Assembly: GCA_937901185.1 (NCBI GenBank)
Contig: CALCHR010000144.1
Coordinates: 1-10,364 of the forward strand
Source: an uncultured Bacteroidales bacterium
Lineage (GTDB): Bacteria > Bacteroidota > Bacteroidia > Bacteroidales > Bacteroidaceae
Length of the DNA stretch: 10,364 bases
Direction of reading: 5' to 3'
This document shows, piece after piece, positions 1 to 5,390 of this stretch (positions are counted from its first letter, which is position 1; the number at the start of each line of letters is the position of its first letter). The position numbers and the translations under genes are program-made. The notes under the pieces are model-generated. The model saw nothing but the letters and a program-made list of their open reading frames with translations, was not told the DNA's origin and searched no databases.

Positions 1-52
1 TTGCCCTACTGGTGTTTGAGACCAGCGCGTCTACCGATTCCGCCATCTGGGC
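1..52 (-). tRNA. tRNA-Leu (anticodon CAA), 5' part, truncated by window edge
   Basis: Read on the minus strand from position 52, the sequence starts with the acceptor arm GCCCAGA, followed by a D-arm typical of bacterial leucine tRNAs (GGAATCGGTAGACGC). A perfect 5-bp anticodon stem (CTGGT/ACCAG) closes the 7-nt loop CTCAAAC, which gives anticodon CAA for UUG codons. The start of the long class II variable arm follows and then the window ends. The variable arm, T-arm and 3' acceptor strand are outside. A convincing promoter lies directly upstream. Confidence 0.9.
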
Positions 53-65
53 TGCATTTGCGGTG

Positions 66-96
66 CAAAGGTAAGGGAAATTTCCTAACGAGCAAA
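66..96 (-). promoter_or_regulatory. Bacteroidetes-type promoter of tRNA-Leu
   Basis: On the minus strand the -7 box TACCTTTG (73 down to 66) matches the Bacteroidetes consensus TAnnTTTG perfectly. A TTTG -33 box (96 down to 93) lies exactly 19 nt upstream of it. Transcription should begin about 6-8 nt past the -7 box, within a few bases of the tRNA 5' end at 52. This site is one of the main reasons for placing the window in Bacteroidetes. Confidence 0.8.
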
Positions 97-177
97 AAAT
101 ATTAAAGAAAAACTCGCATTTTTTGTTCTTTGGGGAAGAAAATTGGGATGGTAACGGAATAAATTCCTATATTAGCA

Positions 178-211
178 ATTGAATCTCCGATGGCGGAGAG
201 GTATACTTTTC
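178..211 (+). promoter_or_regulatory. possible manC promoter with overlapping inverted repeat
   Basis: A -7-like TACTTTTC (204-211, one mismatch to TAnnTTTG) has an ATTG at 178-181 as a possible -33 box, with a slightly long 22-nt spacer. Between them sits a perfect 6-bp inverted repeat, TCTCCG/CGGAGA (184-189 and 194-199, loop ATGG), which could be an operator. Transcription from here would start near 217 and give a very short leader to the ATG at 229. This is a weak call; no better TAnnTTTG match was found between the tRNA promoter and manC. Confidence 0.3.
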
Positions 212-228
212 AAATAACCGCTTTGACT

Positions 229-1311
229 ATGCGAACACATAATGACTACTGTCTGATTCTTGCCGGAGGTATCGGCAAGCGCCTTTGGCCCTACAGCCGT
301 AAGGACAAACCCAAGCAGTTTCTGGATTTCTTTGGGACGGGCCGCAGTTTGCTGCAGCAAACGTATGAGCGCTTCACGAAGTTCATCCCCAAAGAGAACA
401 TCTATATCTCCACTTTTGAGGACTATGTGCCCTTGGTGCGCGAGCAGTTGCCCGAGGTGGCGATGAACAATATTTTTTCCGAGCCTGTTCAGTTATCGAC
501 CGCGCCGGCTGTGGCGTGGGCTTCCTATTTTATTGCCTTGCGCAATCCCCATGCCAACGTGGTGGTGACGCCTGCCGACCAGCACATCGTAGACGAGGGC
601 TTGTTTGCAGAGCAGGTGGGCGAAGGCCTCGACTTTGTGTCGGAGCACTCCGACTTTCTCGTGCTGGGCGTGAAGCCCACCATGCCGCACACGGGCTATG
701 GCTATATCCAAAAGAGCGACATCTGCTGCGGCGAGCGCTTTCTGCGCGTGAAGTCGTTTGCCGAGAAGCCCTCCGAGGATTTTGCCAAGATGTTTATGGA
801 GAGCGGAGAGTTTATCTGGAACACGGGACTCTTTCTCTGGAATGTGCAGACGATGAAGCGCAAGTGGTCGGAGCTGATGCCCATGGTGGCGCAGCATGTG
901 GAGAGAAACGGCGACAACCTCCACCACAAGCAGGTGGTGGAACTGCTCAAGGAATTCTACCCCACCAACCTGCACCTCTCACTCGACCTTGTCATCCTTG
1001 AGCGCAGCACCAATGTCTACGTGCGCGAGTGTCAATTCGGCTGGGCCGACGTGGGCGGATGGAGCGACCTCTACGAGGTGAAGAACAAAGATGCCGACGG
1101 CAATGCGCTGGTAGGTTCGCAGCGCGTCATCCTTTCAGCCAGCAAGGAGAACCTCATCAACCTGCCCGGCGACACGGTGGCGCTGATTGACGGTCTGGAA
1201 GGCTGTCTCGTTTCGCTCAACGACAAGGTGCTGGTCATCTGTCGCAATCCCGAACTGGTGCGCCGCCTCTCCAGCGAAGCCCGCATGCAGTTCGGCGAAG
1301 AGTTTGTGTAG
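229..1311 (+). CDS. manC: mannose-1-phosphate guanylyltransferase
   Basis: This cytoplasmic enzyme transfers GMP from GTP to mannose-1-phosphate, giving GDP-mannose for polysaccharide, lipid-linked glycan and fucose-containing glycan synthesis. The 360-residue protein is a single nucleotidyltransferase domain. Visible motifs are the nucleotide-binding signature LAGGIGKRLWP (11-21), SR..KPKQF (23-31), TPADQHI (114-120), TGYGYI (155-160), the sugar-phosphate motif EKP (179-181), FIWNTG (195-200) and GWADVGGW (271-278). It lacks the C-terminal cupin isomerase domain of the long bifunctional forms, so it is the short type. The ATG at 229 is chosen because it begins 8 residues before the first strand of the fold. 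An in-frame ATG at 190 would add 13 residues but lies in a hairpin loop and upstream of the possible -7 box. The gene is monocistronic, diverges from the tRNA-Leu gene, and has no clear terminator immediately after its stop. Confidence 0.93.
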   Translation: MRTHNDYCLILAGGIGKRLWPYSRKDKPKQFLDFFGTGRSLLQQTYERFTKFIPKENIYISTFEDYVPLVREQLPEVAMNNIFSEPVQLSTAPAVAWASYFIALRNPHANVVVTPADQHIVDEGLFAEQVGEGLDFVSEHSDFLVLGVKPTMPHTGYGYIQKSDICCGERFLRVKSFAEKPSEDFAKMFMESGEFIWNTGLFLWNVQTMKRKWSELMPMVAQHVERNGDNLHHKQVVELLKEFYPTNLHLSLDLVILERSTNVYVRECQFGWADVGGWSDLYEVKNKDADGNALVGSQRVILSASKENLINLPGDTVALIDGLEGCLVSLNDKVLVICRNPELVRRLSSEARMQFGEEFV

Positions 1312-1369
1312 GCCGCCATCTTTCCGATGCCCAAAAACGACTTTGTAACTATCTAAAAATCAAGGGCCA

Positions 1370-1473
1370 TTTTCGGGCGTTTCTTAGGTAAAAGCTAGGT
1401 GAATTTCGGTAACTACTAGGAAAAATTCGGTAACTACTAAGAACGCGAAAGTAACTACTAAGAAAACGGGGGT
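1370..1473 (+). repeat. intergenic element A: header plus four 21-bp tandem units
   Basis: A 16-bp header TTTTCGGGCGTTTCTT (1370-1385) is followed by degenerate direct repeats in exact 21-bp register, with unit starts at 1388, 1409, 1430 and 1451. The last three share the core GTAACTACTARG; the first is decayed (GTAAAAGCTAGG). The element ends in a G-run at 1468-1472. A possible further decayed unit (GTAACTATCTAAAAATC) begins at 1345. The spacers between cores differ. An inverted relative with the same header, unit number and period lies at 10258-10364. Function is unknown. The 21-bp period equals about two helical turns, so protein binding on one DNA face is possible (inference). Confidence 0.8.
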
Positions 1474-1564
1474 GATGTAGGGCCGTCTGAGATATAGGAA
1501 GTGGGCCACCGGATAAGGCACGGAACAGCCGCCAAACAGCCCCTGCATTTTTTCAGCAACATGA

Positions 1565-1602
1565 CCACCCGAGGGCTACTTTTAGCCTTCGGGTGGCGTT
1601 TG
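1565..1602 (+). terminator. strong intergenic hairpin, probable terminator
   Basis: CCACCCGAGGGCTA (1565-1578) pairs with TAGCCTTCGGGTGG (1583-1596). The 14-bp stem has one G-U wobble and closes a CTTT loop. Only a short, impure T-run (CGTTTGT) follows. It lies about 250 bp after manC and just upstream of the U32-operon promoter, so it could stop read-through from the left, or work in both directions. A role as a structural or protein-binding site cannot be excluded. Confidence 0.45.
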
Positions 1603-1626
1603 TACGAGTAAAAACTCGTATTTTTG
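1599..1626 (+). promoter_or_regulatory. promoter of the U32-ribF-dusB operon with overlapping palindrome
   Basis: The -7 box TATTTTTG (1619-1626) matches TAnnTTTG fully and is followed by CA, as in many Bacteroidetes promoters. The only TTTG nearby (1599-1602) is 16 nt upstream, shorter than the usual 19-21, so the -33 element is poor. The spacer is filled by the perfect palindrome ACGAGTAAAAACTCGT (1604-1619), which touches the first base of the -7 box, a position suited to a repressor or activator. The palindrome plus following T-run also resembles a small terminator. Transcription would start near 1632, leaving a leader of about 124 nt. Confidence 0.5.
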
Positions 1627-1699
1627 CAGAGGACAGAGAAGTATGTCCCCCTAAAAAAGAAACAGAGCACAGCGAAGGGAAGCCGCCAGGCAGCGCTCT

Positions 1700-1759
1700 A
1701 TGCCACTCGCCCCGCAGCAGCCGCCCTCGCTGCATCACCCCAACGACAAACACCTATGA
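1700..1759 (+). CDS. possible 19-residue leader peptide overlapping the U32 start
   Basis: An ATG at 1700 opens a 19-codon frame, rich in Pro (5), His (3) and Gln, whose TGA stop (1757-1759) overlaps the ATG of the U32 gene (1756-1758) in an ATGA arrangement. It sits inside the long leader downstream of the presumed promoter. Such a short frame can occur by chance and no ribosome-binding site is clear. If translated, it would couple translation into the U32 gene or act as an upstream ORF. This is inference. Confidence 0.2.
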   Translation: MPLAPQQPPSLHHPNDKHL

Positions 1760-3015
1760 ACGTAGCTGAACACCTCTCCTGCGAGAATTTTGAAATCATG
1801 GCGCCCGCCGGCTCGCGCGAAAGCCTGGCAGCCGCCATCAAGGCCGGCGCCGACTCCGTCTACTTTGGCATCGAGGCGCTCAACATGCGCGCCCACTCGG
1901 CCAGCCGATTCACCATTGGCGACCTGCGCGAGATAGCCGCCATCTGTGCCGAGAAGGGCATCAAGAGTTACCTCACCGTGAACACCATCATCTACGGCGA
2001 AGACCTGCCGCTGATGCGCCGCATCTGCGACGCTGCCAAAGAGGCAGGCATCTCGGCCGTGATTGCTGCCGACGTGGCGGTGCTGGTGTACTGCCGCGAG
2101 ATTGGGCAGGAGGTGCACCTCTCTACCCAGCTGAACATCTCCAACGTGGAGGCCTTGAAATTCTACGCCAACTATGCCGACGTGGTGGTGCTGGCGCGCG
2201 AGCTCAACATGGAGCAGGTGAGTGCCATCCATCGCGCCATCCGCGAAGAGAACATCTGCGGCCCGTCGGGTCAGCCCGTGCGCATCGAGATGTTCTGCCA
2301 CGGCGCCCTCTGCATGGCCGTGAGTGGAAAGTGTTACCTCTCGCTCGACAATCTGGGTCGCTCGGCCAACCGAGGAGAGTGTATGCAAGTGTGCCGACGC
2401 AGCTACACCGTGCGCGACCGCGAGACGGGCGTGGAACTGGACGTAGACAATAAATACATCATGAGTCCGAAGGACCTGAAGACCATCGGCTTCATCGACC
2501 AAGTGATGGGCGCCGGTGTGCGTGTGCTGAAAATCGAAGGCCGCGCCCGCAGCGCCGAATACGTCTACACCGTGGTGAAGTGCTACAAAGAGGCGGTGCA
2601 AGCGGTGCTCGACGGCACGTTCTCAAAAGAGAAGGGGGCCGAATGGGACGAGCGCTTGAAGACCGTGTTCAACCGCGGCTTCTGGGACGGCTACTACCTC
2701 GGACAGAAGTTGGGCGAATGGAGCGACAAGTACGGCTCGTCGGCCACAGAGCACAAGGAATATGTGGGCAAGGGACTCAAGTACTTCTCGCGCCTGGGTG
2801 TGGGAGAGTTTCTCATCGAAGCCGGCTCCGTGGCAGAAGGCGACCGCCTGCTCGTAGTGGGCCCCACCACCGGTGCACTCTATATCACCGCCACCGAGAT
2901 TCACGACGACAACGGCCCCGTAAAAGTAGCCGAGAAAGGAAGTTGCGTGGCCATCCCCGTACCGGAGAAAGTGCGCTCCTCAGACAAGCTATACAAACTC
3001 ATAGAAAACAAATAG
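1756..3015 (+). CDS. peptidase U32 family protein (TrhP/YhbU-like)
   Basis: This 419-residue protein belongs to the U32 family, once called collagenases. Characterised members such as E. coli TrhP (YegQ) and RlhA act in tRNA or rRNA hydroxylation, and UbiU/UbiV in ubiquinone synthesis. The family signature is clear: E178, H182, G183, A184, C186, S190, G191, C193 and S196. Cys181, Cys186, Cys193, Cys209 and Cys213 cluster there; UbiU/UbiV use four family cysteines to hold a 4Fe-4S cluster, so a cluster here is possible but inferred. The N-terminus (MAPAGSRESLAAAIKAGADS, 15-34) and STQLN (124-128) are typical of the barrel domain. The ATG at 1756 is preferred because the frame, although open back to 1624, would otherwise begin inside the -7 box with a low-complexity extension. 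It is the first gene of a five-gene operon. The RNA substrate cannot be read from sequence. Confidence 0.88.
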   Translation: MNVAEHLSCENFEIMAPAGSRESLAAAIKAGADSVYFGIEALNMRAHSASRFTIGDLREIAAICAEKGIKSYLTVNTIIYGEDLPLMRRICDAAKEAGISAVIAADVAVLVYCREIGQEVHLSTQLNISNVEALKFYANYADVVVLARELNMEQVSAIHRAIREENICGPSGQPVRIEMFCHGALCMAVSGKCYLSLDNLGRSANRGECMQVCRRSYTVRDRETGVELDVDNKYIMSPKDLKTIGFIDQVMGAGVRVLKIEGRARSAEYVYTVVKCYKEAVQAVLDGTFSKEKGAEWDERLKTVFNRGFWDGYYLGQKLGEWSDKYGSSATEHKEYVGKGLKYFSRLGVGEFLIEAGSVAEGDRLLVVGPTTGALYITATEIHDDNGPVKVAEKGSCVAIPVPEKVRSSDKLYKLIENK

Positions 3016-3027
3016 CCTCCACCAGAT

Positions 3028-3675
3028 ATGCCTACAGAAAAGAAACAAGCCCCTGCCCTGCTCTTCGACTTTGGTGGCGTGCTCGTAGACCTTGACAAAG
3101 AGCGCTGCATACGTGCCTTCGAATCCCTGGGCTTCGACATACGCCCCTTCCTGGGCACCTATCGTCAAGCCGGCGTGTTCGCCCTCTTGGAACGCGGCGA
3201 AATATCGGTGGGAGAATTCTGCGAAGAGCTGCGCCGCCTCTCCGGCAACCCCTCGCTCAGCGATGAGGTAATCGTGGAAGCCTGGCGGCAATATCTGCTC
3301 GATGTGCCCAAAGAACGCCTGGAGCTGCTGCTGAAAGCCCGCAAGCACTATAATATATATATATTGAGTAACACCAACTCCATCCACTGGGACATGGCAC
3401 GCGAAGGCTACTTCCGCTACAACGGAATGGAGGTGGAAGATTTCTTCGATGGCGTGTTCCTCTCCTGCGAACTGGGCGTGGAGAAACCCGCTCCCGAGAT
3501 TTTCCAGAAAGTGGTGGAGGGCATCGGACGCCCCGCCGAAGAAATCCTATTCTTCGACGACTCGGAAGTGAACTGCGAAGCCGCTCGCGCATGTGGGCTG
3601 CAAGCCCTCCTGGCTCCCGCCAACAGCGTGTGGCTGAAATACTTCGACGAAACAGGACTCCTCTGCGAAGCATAA
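3028..3675 (+). CDS. HAD-superfamily hydrolase, YihX-like
   Basis: A 215-residue haloacid dehalogenase-fold protein, probably a cytoplasmic phosphatase acting on a small phosphometabolite. Motif I is FDFGGVLVD with the nucleophile Asp14; motif II is LSNTN (Ser114); the motif III Lys is Lys153 in GVEKPAPEIF; motif IV is FFDDSEVN (Asp177, Asp178). A helical cap of the HAD-IA type fits residues 22-95. The usual second Asp of the DxD motif is Gly16, as in the DLGNV motif of YihX, an alpha-glucose-1-phosphatase. The gene starts 12 bp after the U32 gene, and its TAA is followed at once by the ATG of ribF. The link to RibF makes a role in flavin metabolism (an FMN or intermediate phosphatase) thinkable, but nothing in the sequence proves it. 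Codons 108-113 contain an unusual AT-only run. Confidence 0.85.
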   Translation: MPTEKKQAPALLFDFGGVLVDLDKERCIRAFESLGFDIRPFLGTYRQAGVFALLERGEISVGEFCEELRRLSGNPSLSDEVIVEAWRQYLLDVPKERLELLLKARKHYNIYILSNTNSIHWDMAREGYFRYNGMEVEDFFDGVFLSCELGVEKPAPEIFQKVVEGIGRPAEEILFFDDSEVNCEAARACGLQALLAPANSVWLKYFDETGLLCEA

Positions 3676-4599
3676 ATGAACCTCATCACCGACATAAGTC
3701 AATACCAAAAGCAAGGCGCTGTGGCCACCATTGGATTTTTCGATGGCGTACACCTCGGGCATCGCTACTTGTTGCAACAGGTGACCACCGAAGCGGCACG
3801 CCGAGGCTTGCGCTCGATGGCCATTACCTTTGCCCACCACCCACGCCACACCCTCTGCTCCGACTATAAGCCCCAGCTCATCACCACGTTCAACGAGAAA
3901 CTGGCGCTCCTTGAAAACATCGGCCTCGACGCTTGCGCCGTGCTGCCCTTCAACAAAGAGATGGCCCAACTCTCGGCATACGACTTCATGGAGCTTTACC
4001 TGAAAGAAAAGCTGGGCGTGGAGTGTCTCATCATCGGCTACGACCATCGCTTTGGCAACAACCGCTCGGAGGGTTTTCTCGACTACGTAGAACACGGCCA
4101 TGCCCTGGGCATCGACGTGGTGCGTGCCGGAGCCTGCAATGCTGCCGACATCACCGTCAGTTCGTCGGCCGTACGCCGCTTCCTTGAAGCCGGAAATATA
4201 GATAAGGTGAAAACATGCCTGGGACACCCCTACTCGCTCTCCGGCACTGTGGTAGAGGGGCACAAAGTGGGACGCAATCTCGGATTTCCTACAGCCAACA
4301 TCCTTCCGGCGCCGGAAAAAATAATCCCCGGTCGCGGCGTCTATGCCGTGTGGGTCAAAATGGAAGAGCAAAGCTATCCCGCCATGCTCAACATCGGTTG
4401 GCGACCCACGCTCAACAACGGAGCCAACTCCACCATTGAAGTACACCTCCTCAACTTTGAAGGCGACCTCTATGGTAAGACCTTGACCATTTTCTTTGAG
4501 AGCCGCCTGCGCGATGAACAGAAATTTGAAAGCCTCGAAGCCTTACAACAGCAACTAAAAGCTGATAAAGAATTGGCACATAATATCTTACACTTATGA
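3676..4599 (+). CDS. ribF: bifunctional riboflavin kinase / FAD synthetase
   Basis: This cytoplasmic enzyme phosphorylates riboflavin to FMN and then adenylates FMN to FAD. At 307 residues it has the normal two-domain length. The N-terminal nucleotidyltransferase domain shows GFFDGVHLGH (20-29), GYDHRFG (121-127) and SSSAVR (162-167), the last corresponding to the ISST.IR motif. The C-terminal kinase domain shows GFPTAN (203-208), GRGVYAVWV (219-227) and NIGWRPT (239-245). The ATG directly abuts the TAA of the HAD gene (TAAATG), and its TGA overlaps the next ATG, so it is probably translationally coupled on both sides. Its product FMN is the cofactor of DusB, encoded two genes downstream. Confidence 0.95.
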   Translation: MNLITDISQYQKQGAVATIGFFDGVHLGHRYLLQQVTTEAARRGLRSMAITFAHHPRHTLCSDYKPQLITTFNEKLALLENIGLDACAVLPFNKEMAQLSAYDFMELYLKEKLGVECLIIGYDHRFGNNRSEGFLDYVEHGHALGIDVVRAGACNAADITVSSSAVRRFLEAGNIDKVKTCLGHPYSLSGTVVEGHKVGRNLGFPTANILPAPEKIIPGRGVYAVWVKMEEQSYPAMLNIGWRPTLNNGANSTIEVHLLNFEGDLYGKTLTIFFESRLRDEQKFESLEALQQQLKADKELAHNILHL

Positions 4600-5390
4600 A
4601 AAAAAGCCTGCTTATCTTCTTCTTCTTTCTGACAGTCCAGATTGTAGCACCTACTGTAGCTTTCGTCTTATCCAACCTCGACGGCCTCTTAAACAATAAC
4701 CTCACAGTAGCAGAGCAGATAAACATAGAACCTACTCTCTTAGGAAAAGCTTTGCTGGTGGGAAATCTGGTACTGATAGGGTTGCTCGTCTTGCTGAAAC
4801 TGGTGCGCCCCGTCAAGGCTAAAATGGCTCAGAAAACCAACATAGGTCTCTTGGGATGGACCTTACTCGGAACCATACTTTTCTCCTTGGGCCTCTCTCT
4901 GCTCCTCGAATCCCTGCAACTATCCGACAACGGAATGATAGAAATATTCCAAGGGATGAAGAACGATGTGCTCTGCCTGCTGCTCTTGGTGTTTATCGGT
5001 CCTCTTACAGAAGAACTGGTATTCCGCGAGGGTATCTTACGCAGCCTTTGGGAAAAGCAATGGGCTGTTTGGTGCGCCGCCCTGACTGCTGCAGTGCTCT
5101 TCGCCATAGTCCACGGCAATCTGGCACAAGCCATCCCCGCAGCCATCCTCGGCTTCGTCTTGGGTCTGTTCTACATCCGCAGCGGCAACTTGAGCCTCTG
5201 CTTTCCGGCCCACGCCCTCAACAATGGCCTGGCAGCTCTCTTGCTTTATTTTCCGGAGTGGGAAACGGCCTTGACCTTTACCCCTCTCATCTCCGTCGGC
5301 GTCGGTCTCATATTCTGCGCCGCTGCATTTTATATCTTCCACTTCAAATTGGAACTGAGTAAATATTTGTCCATCCCTTATAAGCAGTAA
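4596..5390 (+). CDS. CPBP-family intramembrane glutamic endopeptidase
   Basis: A 264-residue polytopic inner-membrane protein of the CPBP (CAAX protease and bacteriocin-processing, Abi) family. Hydrophobic stretches begin at residues 4-25, 50-70, 84-104, 125-137, 157-171, 176-193 and 228-248. The three family motifs are present: EE..FR (Glu139, Glu140, Arg144), F...H (Phe169, His173) and H...N (His206, Asn210), so it is probably active. Bacterial members have been linked to bacteriocin self-immunity and membrane-protein processing, but the substrate here is unknown. The start ATG overlaps the ribF stop (ATGA) and its TAA abuts the dusB ATG. The codons look somewhat more AT-rich than the neighbours, as expected for membrane proteins. 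Confidence 0.88.
   Translation: MKKSLLIFFFFLTVQIVAPTVAFVLSNLDGLLNNNLTVAEQINIEPTLLGKALLVGNLVLIGLLVLLKLVRPVKAKMAQKTNIGLLGWTLLGTILFSLGLSLLLESLQLSDNGMIEIFQGMKNDVLCLLLLVFIGPLTEELVFREGILRSLWEKQWAVWCAALTAAVLFAIVHGNLAQAIPAAILGFVLGLFYIRSGNLSLCFPAHALNNGLAALLLYFPEWETALTFTPLISVGVGLIFCAAAFYIFHFKLELSKYLSIPYKQ

Larger units (their letters stand above)
1312..1755. other. 444-bp intergenic region
   Basis: No convincing protein gene lies between manC and the U32-family gene. In order it holds a 4 x 21-bp repeat element (1370-1473), about 90 bp of unassigned sequence, a 14-bp-stem hairpin (1565-1596), a perfect palindrome (1604-1619), a -7 box (1619-1626), and a leader of about 120 nt with a small hairpin (GGACA 1631-1635 pairing with TGTCC 1644-1648) and a possible 19-codon leader ORF (1700-1759). 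I see nothing recognisable in 1474-1564; no TAnnTTTG box precedes it, so a separate small RNA is not supported. Confidence 0.7.

Noticed and set aside
190..228. Earlier ATG for manC
   Set aside because: The 13 added residues precede the conserved fold, and the ATG lies in a hairpin loop; 229 fits the family N-terminus better. It is not fully excluded.
516..1001. Plus-strand overlapping frame inside manC
   Set aside because: It is out of frame with clear ManC motifs and has Arg/Ala/Cys-rich shadow composition.
1388..1471. 21-bp array read as a CRISPR array
   Set aside because: Unit plus spacer is only 21 bp, units are degenerate, spacers are far too short, and no cas genes are present.
1409..1479. 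21-bp array read as a heptapeptide-coding repeat
   Set aside because: One frame stays open across three units but is bounded by TGA and TAG with no plausible start or gene context, and element B is not similarly coding.
1474..1564. Possible small RNA gene ending at the 1565-1596 hairpin
   Set aside because: No TAnnTTTG promoter precedes it and no family structure is recognisable.
1624..1755. N-terminal extension of the U32 protein back to TTG 1624
   Set aside because: The frame is open, but that start lies inside the -7 box, and the extension is low-complexity Ala/Lys-rich sequence outside the family domain.
1735..2601. Long minus-strand open frame (288 codons) opposite the U32 gene
   Set aside because: It mirrors the strongly recognisable U32 gene, is very His/Val/Ala-rich as expected from reverse-reading GC-rich codons, and matches no family I know.
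3547..4446. Long minus-strand open frame (299 codons) opposite the HAD and ribF genes
   Set aside because: It spans two well-supported genes on the other strand and has shadow-type composition.
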